Source: Malus domestica
Lineage: Eukaryota; Streptophyta; Magnoliopsida; Rosales; Rosaceae
Direction of reading: 5' to 3'
Length of the DNA stretch: 64,000 bases
Assembly (NCBI RefSeq): GCF_042453785.1
Contig: NC_091675.1
Location: forward strand, 7,266,501 to 7,330,500
The position numbers were made by a program, and so were the translations under genes. Below the pieces are notes generated by a model. The model searched no databases and was not told where the DNA came from. It was given only the letters and a program-made list of their open reading frames with translations. Positions 38,725-50,777 of the stretch are shown here, piece by piece (the stretch's first letter is position 1; every line of letters starts with the position of its first letter).

Positions 38725-39024
38725 AACTAACGAAAAGTTAAAAAAAAACTTGTCTTTTAATGAAAAGCTATTTTTAAAGATATAGTGAATAGTGACAGTT
38801 AAAGGTAAAATTGTGGTTTTTTGTTAAAAGTGAACAATACTGAGAATGTTATGTTAAAACTCCCTTTTAAAAAAAGAAAAACTAATGAAAATTGCTTGAA
38901 AACTTTGAGTTTTAACTATAAGGACAAAATAAATAGTAAAGTGAATAGTATCATGATTGATTTTTTAGTGTAAAATATGATTTTTCATTAAAATGAACCG
39001 TACTAGTAACTTTTCGTTAAAGTT
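38725..39024. mobile_element. rearranged copy of the AACGAAAAG foldback MITE
   Basis: The right part (about 38880-39024) follows the right arm of the MITE at 29791-30092: TTGAAAACTTTGAGTTTTAA, 'GACAAAATAAA', 'TAAAGTGAATAGTA' and a terminal CTTTTCGTTAAAGTT. The left part (38725-38860) is a more divergent related piece. It is more degraded than the 29.8 kb copy. Confidence 0.65.
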
Positions 39025-39334
39025 ATTTTTTTTAAAAGAAAGTAATCATTCATAGTTCTAGCTCCTCACTACTATTAAAATCATAGAAACCATGTCCAAT
39101 TCCTATGGACAAGGACCTATCAAACAAGAGGGGCCAAGTCTCTAAAAGGACATCATTAAATATAGTCCCATGGTGAAAATGGTTAAATAAATAAATTAGA
39201 CCTTCCATTACACATATAAGGACCAATAATTCACTATAAAAATTAACAATGCTATTAGGTGACTTGCCATTATAGTAAGTCTAACCAATTTAAATATGTG
39301 GCCCCAAATATTCTTGCAACTAATTTCGTTTTTT

Positions 39335-39451
39335 TTTTTAACAAATAGTATTACCTACACTAAGGAAAATAGGGTGAGCTTAATTTCTCAATGAGCTAGC
39401 AATATATGATTCAAACTCGTCTTTAGTGAGGATCGAACCTTACTGTAGTAC
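39335..39451 (+). repeat. dispersed repeat, copy 2
   Basis: Partner of 38030-38257, again next to a GGTTTGG-family MITE. The stretch 39025-39334 between the two is AT-rich without a gene. Confidence 0.6.
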
Positions 39452-39828
39452 TAAGGGATGGTTTGGGAGTGAGATGCTTAAAAAAAGCACCTATGAAAAA
39501 AAGCTATGAGGGTTTTAGGTGTTTGATAAACTAAAAAAATGGCTTATTTTGGAAGCTGTTGTGAGAATAAGCTGAAATCAAAGGAAAAAGCTGAAGCTGC
39601 TATTTGTAGCTTTGGAAAACTAGCTTTTTTTCAAAGCACACTGAGCTACATTGCTCTTTTAATGAAAATACCCACTATCAGACTGTTTTTTTTTTCAAAA
39701 GCACTTTTACAAAAAAGTTTACCAAACACTCTGCTGATTTATTTCACATTCGCTTATTCTCACAGCACAACCGCTTATTTTCACATCAGTTTTTTTTCAA
39801 AGCACAGCAATACCAAACCAGCCCTTAG
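39452..39828 (-). mobile_element. MITE of the GCTGGTTTGG family, copy B (inverted relative to copy A)
   Basis: The 377-base segment from CTAAGGGATGGTTTGGGAGT to ACCAAACCAGCCCTTAG is the reverse complement of the 38258-38614 copy with moderate divergence. Its outer ends CTAAGGG/CCCTTAG are inverted. The ORF seen across it is fortuitous. Confidence 0.8.
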
Positions 39829-40916
39829 ACTCATGATTTTGAAAAAAATAATAATAATGTTTTTTTTTTTCATTTACCAAACACAATTAAAACCCCAATT
39901 TTTTTTTTTAAATATACTTTTAAAATGATTTAAGCAACACCAAATTAGCCCTAAGTCTACACAACCTAGCCTTTTACATCATCCTTCTTAATCACAACAC
40001 TAGCTAGTGCATGTCATTAGCAATTTGACACTGCTTTAGGCAAAACTGACATCAGTTATTCATATGGTTGTAACATCTTTAAATCGTCGATGTATTACAA
40101 ATGGACCACAATTATTTACAAATGGACGCGCAAACGACTAATATATTGAAAATAAGTGTGTTAAAGACATTTATTATAGATGGACAAGTGTTTTGCTTTA
40201 TGCCCGTGGCATTGGATCCAATATGGAGATGCACAGTTGCTACTTTAGACCATGCCCCAAACACATTTCATAAAGTTTCCTTGTAATTTCACGTATATAA
40301 AGTTTGAATTAGGGAGTTTAATAAAGCAAGGACTCTCTATGTTCCTTAATCAATTTGGATAAGCTTCAAACAAAGGGGCCAGTAATGAAATGCAGTCAAA
40401 ATCCAACAAAAGATCACACTATGTAATCTTCCATCTTTATATGCAAAAGCTATAAATTAAATTAAATTAATGCCTTGAAGGCAAAGCATATAGCTAGGGT
40501 TTAGTGGTATGTTTAGGTAAATAGAGTGGATCTCTAAGGATTAGTTTAAGTGTGGAAAAGCAAATGAAAGCTTGATTTAGACAAGCACCGACCTAAAAAC
40601 AAAGATGCTGATGGAGGCTTTGCATGCCTTGCTAAATGATAGTATTATTCGCATACTTATGTTTACCTAGTTATTACATATTCTTATTAATTTTTTACCA
40701 TTAATATTTTTCAATTTATTCAGTTCAACGATCTAAAATTAAAAGAGATGTGTAAGAAATAAAAATAAATATATGGATAATACTACCCTGCTAAAAGGGA
40801 TGGCTTTCTCCTCCACTTTCTTTTGAGTTTTTTTTTGTAAAGCAATGAGCTTTGGATTTTGCTTTTTCATGGCTTTATATAGTTTTATTTAAGACCAGGT
40901 AATACCTAACTTGGAA
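39829..40916. other. intergenic DNA
   Basis: AT-rich spacer without recognisable coding or structural features. Confidence 0.4.
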
Positions 40917-41125
40917 AAGGATCCTCGTCGGATTTTTTTTCTGGAAATCCAAGGGATTTTGTAATCGTGATCGTTTATCGTACATCGTGCAGTCAATTTT
41001 CATTAAGTACTATTTATATTTAATTTTAAATTTTAAATTTTGAAATAATTTCTAACCTTACAATACATAAACGATCACGATTACGGAATTTCTAGAATCC
41101 TCGTAAAAAGATCGTTTTCCACTTA
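40917..41125. mobile_element. MITE with GGATCCTCGTCGG-type inverted ends
   Basis: The left end (TGGAAAAGGATCCTCGTCGG ... AATCGTGATCGTTTA) and the right end in reverse complement (TGGAAAACGATCTTTTTACG ... AATCGTGATCGTTTA) form arms of about 65 bases around an AT-rich centre. Non-coding. Confidence 0.7.
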
Positions 41126-43247
41126 ACTTTTTATTTAAGCTGAATGATCAGAAAAGCCCCCACGTCAGAGCCACCATAAAAAAGCAGTCTAATTTCTTGC
41201 ACATATGAAAAATGACCAAGTGGCCAAAAAGTAAAACATCTCAAGTTTTCGATTTCATGATGGTGAAATATTGGACTCAATTTTCTGTACCAAAACTGGA
41301 CTTATTCTCCACTTTCTACTCGTGGTATTATTAGTGCCTTTCTTACTCTAGGAGGTTTCTTCCGAGTTCTTAAAATGAAAATTGCTAAAGATATTTTTTT
41401 TTAAATTGAGATTTTTATGAACTTTCTACAATTTTTCAGTTTAATGTTAATTTTTATGTTATTATAAAATATTGTGAAAAAAACAAGAAGTGAAAGAGAA
41501 TTTACAGAAAGTCATACTTTTAATAGAGTTTCCTTAACATTTCTCTTTTAAAATTTGATTCACTTAGGGCTAGGGGTCTAGGGCAACTTTTGTTTGTTTG
41601 TTTGAATTTTTCAGCTCGAGTTGTAGGGTTTCTTGTTTTGTACTTTCTTCACATTAATCACATTAATAGTAATGGCCCTCACTTATTCACAACTCCATTT
41701 CATTATCCCTTATGCATTTCCATTTCCTCAACAAGTGAGCTTAATTCACGCTTATCCTTACTATCTATTTTTACTATTCCTCGAATAAAGAAAAGAAACT
41801 TGAGTAGGATAATCTAACTACATTGGCTACTATCAGAACTCACGCAAGTACAACTCACGCAAGTACAACTCACAATACCCACAACCTTATGGCCCTTATA
41901 CTTTGTGAGAGTGCCCTACAAGTTAGCTAGTTGGCTGCTTAAATTTCCCTACTCAATTTTGATGAGTCATCAGTCGGGTTCAAAGAGAACAAAGTATGCA
42001 TGCATAAATTGCAGGCGGTCATGAGACACACGTAACATTTGGGGACCCTTGATTACTTTACGTGAGAAAATACGGTATAATATTTTATCGTGTCTACAAC
42101 ACTCCGGCTCACTCATCTACTTAAGTGTTTTAGATACAAGAGAGAGCCCAACGACACAACAGTTTTCCTCGGTCCTTAAAAATATGGGATTTCAAATGTT
42201 GATGCCCGTCTCATGGGGTGCTCCATGCCTCCATGGGAAGCCCTATATGTCCTAGTAAGGCAGTGACATCAGCCGAAGTTGCCGAAGCCCAACCAGTAGG
42301 GGTCGTGTTGAAGAAAGGCTAGTAGGCTCAAGGTTTTTTATTGGCTCCGAATTCTGGGGCTTCATAAAGTATTGGGAATTTGGTTGCTTCCCTTCCCGGC
42401 AAGCAGATTCCCGGATTCGTGCGATTTACTGATTGCATTCTACCGACCAATTTATAGCCAATCCTAGTTTTGATTCATGCATTGGAATTGCACTTTGGGG
42501 ATTTTTAGTAACCTCGGACTATAATGTAAATTGGTAACCGATAGCCAGGTTACGTCTAGTTATCATTTTCTTGTTTAATTTATTAATGGGCAAGATGAAT
42601 CCGAATCGCCATTGGACAAGAACTAATGTTCCTTTGGAAATCCTTTTAAAATTACTAAAACCGTTTTTAGAGAATGTTTTTGCATTCTAAAATCACTTGA
42701 AGTGTTTCCTACAAAAAACATTAGTTGGTGTTTTTTACGATTCATTTGCATATTTACCAAAGATTTGTCTAAAAAACATTTTCACAAAAAACGTTTTCAC
42801 TCATTTTAAAAACACTTGTTTATTTTTGGTGATTATGTTGCGTGTAAACAGGTGAAACAATCGGTGTATATACGGCTTGCACGATTTTTATAACAAGAGG
42901 CAGCCCAATCCATTCAATTAGATCACACAACAACAAAGTTGCAAAAGTAGCCTTTACTCTTCCAGGCCCAAGCCCGCCACATACGAAAAAGAAGTAGGAT
43001 CTAACTTTCATTTAACTGTTTTCTAATAAATCAACACACACTAGTTTCCGTGCTTAATCTTCGAAAATAAGCACTCTTACACTGTCAGCCAAACTGATTC
43101 GGATACTAAAAAGCAGCACCTGTTGAGTAATCTATGTAGCGTATCGGTTTTTCTTCGAGCTTCAAAGGATCCATCAGCAGCCAAGCTTTGAAGAGAAGAA
43201 ATACTCCACGGTTTCGTTAACAGGACACCTTGTGACCTCATCTTGCT
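41126..43247. other. intergenic DNA
   Basis: No supported gene. A short tandem repeat (TCACGCAAGTACAACTCACG...) lies near 41840-41873. A GC-richer patch at 42070-42420 contains short open frames, but no motif was recognised. Confidence 0.4.
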
Positions 43248-43481
43248 TCATCTTTGAACCGCCAAGGCATTGTTGATAGCGCCCGCCTGGTCATCCATCA
43301 ACAGCGGAGTAGGCAGAGAAAATTCCTCGAGAAACACAACCTGACCTTTTAGCCTTGTAAACAGAAAGACTGAAGAGTGCTGTGGCAGCATCACTTTACC
43401 GGCTGGAGCGCCTTCTCTCGAAAGTCCACCTATGCTGAAATGTGTCCAGGGTGCTCCATCATACAACTTAAGAGTTAAGAC
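43248..43481 (-). pseudogene. orphan terminal exon of an unrecognised gene
   Basis: A 77-residue frame follows an ATAG acceptor at 43483-43482 and runs to a stop at 43248. It reads VLTLKLYDGAPWTHFSIGG, then 'EGAPAGKVMLP', 'SSVFLFTRLKGQVVFLEEF' and 'DQAGAINNALAVQR'. Its balanced composition looks like true protein, but the family was not recognised. It lies 57 bases downstream of the GT64 stop on the same strand, and no upstream exons were found nearby. It is either a captured or left-over exon, or part of the GT64 3' untranslated region. Confidence 0.4.
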
Positions 43482-43538
43482 CTATGAGATTCCAATCCTT
43501 CTAATATTTGGAATATTTCTGTTCTTCCAGAAAAACAA

Positions 43539-44564
43539 CTATGATTGATCACAAAACACCAATTTCCCTCCTTTTTGACACAACCCTTGTTCACCGACAG
43601 AGTTGACTACCTTCCCATAACTGAACCTCAAAGGCATTCTCCCCAGCACCCTATGAAACTCACTTATACACTCCCCTCTCCTCGTCCTATGCTTCGTTTT
43701 CCTACTGCTCAAACCCACCTGTGCAACCTCCCCAGTCAATCCTCGTCGTGCATCACCATCACCATCATCGTGATCATTACGTGCATCTCCCCAATCCCTA
43801 ACCCTCTTGGCTCCTACCAATATAGGCCCTGCATTAACCTCATCAGCCACCACAAAATTCATCAATAAGTCCTCACAGTTCTGCGCCTTATCCACAATCT
43901 TCCTCATGCTGGCCATCACCCGTCCTGCGCAGCTGTACCGATAGAAATACTGGCTTTTCAAAAGCATAAACTTGGTGAGCATGATAGAGTACTTGTCTGG
44001 ATGAATGGTGTAGATCCACTCTTTCCTTGACAAATCTATGTCGTGTGACCTGACAAAGAACCCAACCAGACGATCTGGGTTTGATCCCCACATTCTAAAC
44101 GCAAATTCGAAGGATTTGGGGTCAACTTCAACATCATCATCACAGACCAAAACTGCTCGGGTCTTAATTTCGGGTCTGGGGAGGAACCGGTTATTGAGGC
44201 TGTCCGATGCTTGGCGGATTACAGAGATGCCACTGAATCCAAAGGATGAATCCGTGAGATTGCGAGCCAGTTGGGACAAGGTCTGGGACAGGGTGGAAGG
44301 GTTTCCCCAGAGCACGAGAATGGATGAAACCAAAGAAGAGGCTGCATATGTGGTGACAATGGATTGTAGGAGTGGGATGCGAGACTCAGAGTAGCCATTG
44401 ATGAGTACAGTTAGCTGGTCCGAGATGAGAGTTCGCGGGTCTTGTTGCGCTGTAGGGTTGCAAGGATCGATCGGAAGTGTACGAAGAGATAACACATGAA
44501 CACCCACAGAGCAGAAAATGAATAAAAATATGAGAATCACAATGGTAGTTGGCAACGAATTCAT
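43539..44564 (-). CDS. GT64 family glycosyltransferase (C5-like)
   Basis: An intronless 341-residue frame from ATG 44564. It starts with a hydrophobic signal anchor (residues about 7-27, 'TIVILIFLFIFCSVGVHVL'), giving a type II Golgi topology. The exostosin-like GT64 core begins 'LTVLINGYSESR'. The metal/nucleotide-sugar binding D-D-D lies at residues 142-144 in VLVCDDDVEVD. Later motifs include 'VGFFVRSHD' and 'NCEDLLMNFVVA'. Family members in plants transfer sugars, for example to glycosylinositol phosphorylceramides. The length fits the short GT64 C5 type. Start chosen because it places the anchor at the N-terminus. Confidence 0.85.
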   Translation of the reverse strand: MNSLPTTIVILIFLFIFCSVGVHVLSLRTLPIDPCNPTAQQDPRTLISDQLTVLINGYSESRIPLLQSIVTTYAASSLVSSILVLWGNPSTLSQTLSQLARNLTDSSFGFSGISVIRQASDSLNNRFLPRPEIKTRAVLVCDDDVEVDPKSFEFAFRMWGSNPDRLVGFFVRSHDIDLSRKEWIYTIHPDKYSIMLTKFMLLKSQYFYRYSCAGRVMASMRKIVDKAQNCEDLLMNFVVADEVNAGPILVGAKRVRDWGDARNDHDDGDGDARRGLTGEVAQVGLSSRKTKHRTRRGECISEFHRVLGRMPLRFSYGKVVNSVGEQGLCQKGGKLVFCDQS

Positions 44565-45080
44565 CTCTAGTGCCTTGTAGTTTTTCTAACTCATAAGAAT
44601 TTATGCATCAACCAAACCCTAACCCTTTCGATTTTGGAACATTACAAAATCTACCTGTTTCTGAAAAGTTAATAACAAGATTATCAATCACTAGCAGGAA
44701 AAAAATGTACAGATACCAGTTTGAATCACAAAATTTTACAAAATTAAACAGAAAACTAAGCTAAAAAAGGGATTTTGAAAGATATACGAGGGGTAAATTT
44801 GGCTACTAAAAACCTAGAATCTCATTCCAAACTCAAATTTGTGCCCCTGAAACCCTAGAATCGAATTCATATTTTTTCCTATAAAATTTTCTCAACAGCC
44901 AAACAAACAAATAGAAGAAAAATTACAATTAAAATAAAAGTATTAATTAATCAAGCTAGCAATCAAAATATGAGATTGTATTCGGAAGTACCTGAAATCG
45001 ACGCAGAGGAATCGAATTTAGGGGTGCGAAGAAGAGGAGAACATCGATTTGGGGCATTGGATTCGTCAGATTTGAAATGA
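44565..45080 (-). other. probable 5' leader and leader intron of the GT64 gene
   Basis: On the minus strand a GTACTTCC donor near 44993 and a CTACAAG acceptor near 44577 could bound an AT-rich intron. That would leave a GC-richer leader exon at about 44994-45075. This is inferred from composition and splice-like ends only. Confidence 0.4.
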
Positions 45081-46534
45081 ACTTTTTTTATTATTAAAAT
45101 TTTGTTTAATTAAATATAAAACTAGTCCTGAACGATGTCGTTTTTGGTACACCTTTTAGGAAAAAGGCGCGCGTAACTAAATCGATTTGTTTTGGGGGAA
45201 ATCAACATTAGATCATCCTAAGCTAGTAACTAATTAGGGTTTAGGGTTTGAATTAAAATGGAAATGTCAAGAGCAGATATATGGATCATAGAGGGATGGA
45301 TTGATCCACGAGAAAAACATAAATAGCCAACTTGGCCAAACTAACTGTTATTGTATTGGTGGATTCATAAGTGAAACATACCAAATATTAAGCAGAACGC
45401 ATCTGAACCTTGAAATCATTGACTTAACGAACAATGTCAAAACCTGAAATATAACGAATACGAGGATGCGCTTTGACAACGAGCGACGCCGGCTTTACAA
45501 AACATGGAATGTATACTTTATCTTCGTTTTCGATCTATTTTACAACTAAAACATAAATGACAACCCTTCTTAGAAAAATAAGGTATATCAGTAGATATAA
45601 AGGACAAACGCAAATGAGTTGCTCAATTCGATGACATTATTTTTAGTCTCTAACACATTATTAAGTCATGTATTTTTTTTGTTTGATGATCATAAGTAAA
45701 AAAAGATGGGGACTTGTTATAGGTCCATTTTACATTGAATGTCAACAACTCGAACTGTTTATTTTTTTAAGTCTTCATTCATAAATCATTCTTGCAAAAA
45801 ATCAATTAAATCCGAAATTATTTACTCATTTGATTGTCATGATGAAATTTCAATGTTTCTTAAAACATATTGTTCTTTAACTTCTTTGAACTCAATTAGA
45901 TGCCTCAAACATTTCCGTTTTGGCTAATATTTTACAAAGATGATCTATAAAGTGTAACTTGAAATTAGACAGTTCGAATTATTGAAGTTCGATGTGAATT
46001 AAGCCCTACAACTAGTCCCCATTCTTAACAAAAAATGGAATCCAGGGCCTGTTGATTTGATAAGCTTCAGATGTTTAGCTTTTAAGCTGAAAAGTGCATA
46101 TGTATAAAATAAAAAATAAAAAATAAATTAAAAACTGAAATGTGCACTTAATTCTCACTAATTTTTTGTTGGTAAAGTATCAATTGTTTTGTTGAATAGT
46201 TGCATCTTGTATTTATATTTGGTAAAGTATCTATTTAAAAACTGAAATGTGCATTATGTTATGTAAGTCTGAAGAGTATGAATTTTGTTCGAGTTTTGGC
46301 GTCCATGACCTTTTCGAGTTGCATCTTAAAGTTGTACTACTTTTGTACTTAACGGTTTTTTGTGTACCTATAGTTTAACTTTAGAGAAACCAAATCGAAC
46401 TCGCCATTTCTAATGTTATATTTCAAACTATTCTTTCATGCTTCGCTTGTTAACTGTTGTATGCCAATATATATTTTTTGATTACACGTCTCAATCGTTT
46501 TGCATTGTTAGAAACACCAAGGATCAAGAACGTC
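45081..46534. other. intergenic DNA
   Basis: AT-rich spacer between the GT64 gene and the Copia insertion, without a supported gene. Confidence 0.4.
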
Positions 46535-46539
46535 GTCCT

Positions 46540-46803
46540 TGTTAACTACATTGGTGAAGTAGCAAAGATGAACAATTATAAAATCAAGAAATGAAGTTTT
46601 ACAGAGAGAATAGAAATGTGAGAAAAAAATGAATGAAGCTTTTGTATTAAACTCAATGAACTCACTTTACTATCTGTTTACAATAGCTATATATAGCTGA
46701 CTGGAGGAGTAACTAACTCTTTCAACTAACTATTACATCATCTAATCCTTTACAACTGTTTTGATGAGCTGGCAGAGATGAGTTGGCAGTGATATATTCA
46801 ACA
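46540..46803 (-). repeat. LTR of outer Copia element (3' LTR in element orientation)
   Basis: 264 bases, TGTTAACTACATTGG...ATATATTCAACA on the plus strand. It contains GCTATATATAGC, a likely TATA box in either orientation, near 46686-46697. Confidence 0.85.
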
Positions 46804-46815
46804 TCTCCCCTCAAT
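46804..46815 (-). other. polypurine tract of outer Copia element
   Basis: On the minus strand ATTGAGGGGAGA abuts the LTR that starts TGTTGAATATATC. Confidence 0.75.
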
Positions 46816-48080
46816 CTCAACTGGGTTTCCCAGTTTGAGATTGAATGAGTGCTTTGACAAATGCGAAACTATGAAGTGCTTCTTGTCCATGTACTCCTAG
46901 CCCTGCTCCCATCATCAATTAATCATTTGTTCTTGTTGTTTAAAGGTGTCTCAAATAGCAAACACTGAAATATGACAAATGGACGCACTGCAGATTGATC
47001 CCGAGCTTGAAAATGCATTTAGCTGTCACTTGTAGGACCATTGGTTTTGTATCCGGAAAGTGAGTGGAGAGTGGTATAATTTCGACAATCTTTATGCGGC
47101 ACCATTGCACCTCTCAAATTCTCAACCGCAATATCAAATTCCAAAATTTCATTTTTCTTCACCATAAGTGCACCAAAAAACCCCATTCTTCTCAACTCTC
47201 TCCTGGGTTTCTGTAACAGTCAAATCACATTCAACTGCATGATTTGCACCTTCCTCAAACTGACAGGTATCCATACTCAACATGCTATTTGCACAGATGC
47301 TACTTGCTCACTAAACTGACAGGTATTCATAACTTAAATCCATACTTTGTAGCTACTGTTTTCTTTGCTCATCCCATTATCATCACAATTTACTTTTGCA
47401 GATACAATCTTCCAAAGACAAAATGTTCTCTAATATTTCTTTCAACATACTCAGCAAGATTATGGAACCATTTTGTATGCAGAAGCCTCTGTTTCCAATA
47501 GAATACAGACTCAAAGAACAACCTCTTGTAAAGTTGTAACACACCCTCATGTCGATTATAACAATTTTTTGCGGGTTTACCCTTTGTGGGATTTACCGTC
47601 AACAATCTCATTCAACTTGGCTTCGGCCTTTAATATTTATAAAAACAGAAAATTAACAAACTATAGTGTGGCATCGGCCTTAACTATAGCACCACGGGAT
47701 CGCCCTTTGTGGATTTTACCAAATAACAACTTCTTTGAACAATGGCATCGGCCTTCACAATTTCAACAATTGAAAATCAACATCTACGTAGGATTACCCT
47801 TCGTGGGATTTACTTACTCACATCACGTAATTACCCTTCGTGGGTTTTACCGTTAACAATTTCTTCAAACTTCATCGTATAACCGGACTTATAGTAGATT
47901 CATGCTAACAACTGAGTTGGTTAGACTCGACATTATAGGCTGTGATAATGAATATACTGCACAACTGCTCAGTTAACACCTGAACACTCGCTCCAGTAAC
48001 CTTTGCTGAATCTAATAAACACGCATTGCTGCTTGTTTCTCTGCTTTGCCCCGGCACACTGTTTTGCCTAAGATGCACTG
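46816..48080 (-). other. internal region of the outer Copia element, non-coding, with a repeated motif
   Basis: No long coding frame was found. A motif of the form CCCTTTGTGGGATTTACCGT recurs four times (about 47579, 47702, 47797 and 47837), often followed by CAACAAT-like sequence. The repeat is degenerate and lies in non-coding DNA. The nested Gypsy target duplication CACTG ends this stretch (48076-48080). Confidence 0.55.
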
Positions 48081-48601
48081 TGTTGATGCACAAAATCAGC
48101 GAAGACTTTGGTACAACAGAAAGTGTCAGGTTTTGTGACCTTCGCTTGGTTGCTTGGTTGCTTCAGTCACTAGTGAGGATAAGTACGTAAATGAATAGAG
48201 ACAGAGAAGCAAACACAGGATGTACGTGGTTCACCCAGATTGGCTACGTCCACGGAGTAGAGGAGTTCTTATTAGTAGTGAAGGGCTTACACAAGTACAA
48301 AGGATCAAGCTCTCAATTTAGTGAGTTCTTGTGAATGATTTAACACAAAATGGCATTAGGCCATATTGTGGGGGAATGACCCCTATTTATAGAAAAACTT
48401 GTAGCTTTGTCACATTGACATGTGTCATGTTATGATTGGTTCTTGATGTTGACACGTGCTGCGCTCTGATTGGCTTCTAATCTTGACACGTGTCGAGTAG
48501 TGATTGGCCTCCTGGTCGGAGGGGAACTCTTCTGGGTTCTTGACAGTATAGCGTTGGCCGGTGCTCGGTAGTTTCGGGATTGGTCAAGTATGGTACAAAC
48601 A
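48081..48601 (-). repeat. 3' LTR (element orientation) of the nested Gypsy
   Basis: On the plus strand TGTTGATGCACAAAATC...TATGGTACAAACA. The minus strand has a TATA box CTATAAATAGG near 48382-48392. Two CACGTG cores lie near 48456 and 48487. Confidence 0.95.
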
Positions 48602-48615
48602 GTGCTCCCCTAAGT
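48602..48615 (-). other. polypurine tract of the nested Gypsy
   Basis: The minus strand reads ACTTAGGGGAGCAC directly before the LTR. A degenerate second copy of this region lies at about 51650. Confidence 0.7.
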
Positions 48616-50489
48616 TCCCGAGTGAGGGAAACTCCTCGGTTGGGGACTTGCAAGATCCAATCCCTTGAGTAATCACGAAACTTCTAAGTACCGAAGTGTG
48701 GTCTGATCTTCATCTGCCCTTCTCTGGAAGTACTTTTCCTCCATCCGGGAATGGTGTATTTAGCTGATGTTGACGCACAAGGTAATGTATCAATTTCACT
48801 TGAAGCTTAGTTGTAGTTTCGGGCTTAGTCAAGTGTGATACAAACCCTATAGTAGGAGTCCCCCAAGTCGCCGAGCTAGGAGATCTGCCGAAAGAGGTGA
48901 CAGACAAGGTAAGCAGTCAAACTTCCAAGTAAGCAACCCAGGATCAGAGGTTTGACTTCGGCTTCCGGTTGATTGTTCTCATTCTCCTTGTCTCTCATTC
49001 AACTGCCAGGATAAGGAGAAGCAAATGGATAAGAGATGATATGAGATACTTTTGCTTTTGAAGAAGTAACTTTCCACAGGCTTATTCTTGAACTGTGCTG
49101 GAGGGTTTTCTGGTGCCCTTCAGAGTATAAGGCCGACTCAAAAATTTGAGGGTCAAAACAAGTCCATCAAATCTAGAGTACGTTCGACCTTGATGATATG
49201 GGATACTTTTGCTGTTGACGGAATAATGAATGTGGTATGGAAAGGTGTCGTGCTGTAGTGATCTGTTTCAGCTCACCGTTGAACCTTCTGCTTCAATCTT
49301 TTGCATGGCAGAAGTGGTGTGCAACCTTTGCATTTAAATGGTCCTTCAGAACATTCCTTCATAGTGACTCATCCACGCTTGGCAGCTTCAGTGTAAAGAG
49401 CCAATATCTGATCAACTGTCATGAGGTATTTGCCGGTGGAATTCGTGACCTTGACAGCAGTTGAGGATGAGTACTCGAGAGCAATGCTAAGTAAGCAACC
49501 AGGCAAAGGCTCCAGGCAGTCAGTTCCAAATTGGAGGTTTGATTTCAGGTTCCGACTGACTGCTCTCTTTCTCCTTGTCCTGCAGGTGTGGACAAGGACA
49601 AAGACAAAGATAGGGAGAAAGCATGATATGGGATACTCTTGCTTTCGACCCTGATGATATGAGATACTCTTGTTCTTGGTGTGGCTTATTTGCTGAGGTA
49701 TTATCGGGGGGAAATAAAGCTGAGTATTTCGAGAGGTTATGTTGAGGGTGCCTTTTCGAATGCGAGAAAGGGTTGAGCATTTTTGCAGGTTTGCCTGTCC
49801 GTTGAGGAGGGAGGTCAATGTATATAGGGATTTCCCAATAACAAGTAGTAATGCTATTCCTTTACCCTTCTTGGTCACAGCAATGTAGTGGGAGCTGCCA
49901 GCTTCACGTGTTTTAATTTTGTCAGAGCACTTTGAAAAAGTGGTATGTGGTATCTGGAAAGCTGATGTTACGTGTGAAGATTACAGACAAGCTTTATCTA
50001 AGGAAATCTGGCTCTCGAAGTTCTGAGAGTTGTGCCTCTTCGGTTTTCGAACAAGCAATCCCGTCGAGGATCTGACTCTCGAGATTCGGAAAGCGGTGCT
50101 ACTCCGGTTTTTTAGAAAGTAATTATGTTGGGAGTCTTTTCTCGAATGTGAGTAAAGGTTGGACGTTCTTGCCAACCTGTCTTGCCGCAAAACCCGGAGG
50201 TCGACACACATAGGGACTTTCCAGTTGTCAAGCAGTGGTGCTGTTCCTTTACCCTTATGGGTAATAGTAGGGTAGCTGGAACTTCGAAATTCTCGTGCCT
50301 AAACTTTGTCAGAGATCTTTGACAAAGTTATATGTGGTACCCGAGGAGTTGATGGTGCATATGGAGAGCGGTGATTGAACAGTAAGATTCACGTGCTTTC
50401 TACTTCACCAGAAATCTTCGACAGATTGCCCGTAATTTCCGCAAAGCTGAGTGTGCATGTGACAGGTGCTGACGAGGCTGAAAAAGCAG
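48616..50489. other. 3' region of the nested Gypsy (promoter side of the antisense gene), built of duplicated modules
   Basis: No reliable gene. At least two module pairs are visible: 48915-49065 resembles 49485-49640 (both with AAGTAAGCAAC and GATATG.GATAC), and about 49735-49890 resembles 50125-50280 (CGAATG.GAG.AAGGTTG and GTTCCTTTACCCTT). Low-quality frames in both strands were rejected. Confidence 0.55.
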
Positions 50490-50640
50490 GTGCTTCTTCG
50501 ATTTCTGAGATCGGCCCTCGTGGTCTCTGAGCAGCCCAGCTTTTGAGAAAGCAAACGCCTCTTCGATTTCTGAGATCGGCCCTCGTGGTCTCTGAGCAGC
50601 CCAGCTTTTGAGAAAGCAAACGCCTCTTCGATTTCTGAAG
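50490..50640. repeat. 65-base tandem repeat, about 2.3 copies
   Basis: TCTTCGATTTCTGAGATCGG starts units at 50495 and 50560, and a partial one at 50625. The first two units are nearly identical. It lies 140 bases upstream of the antisense gene. Confidence 0.9.
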
Positions 50641-50777
50641 CTCCGTCGAGTGCAGATTTTTATAGAGGCTGGCATTAAGTTCCACAGCACACTTGAATCT
50701 CTACCAGTAGAAGCTCATTTCTTGCACTTCTAAGATCTTGATTTGTCTGACCTCTTCCTTCTTCAACACATTTGAAA

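Noticed and set aside
43545..44394. Plus-strand frames opposite the GT64 gene
   Set aside because: Shadow frames; the minus strand has the signal anchor and the D-D-D motif.
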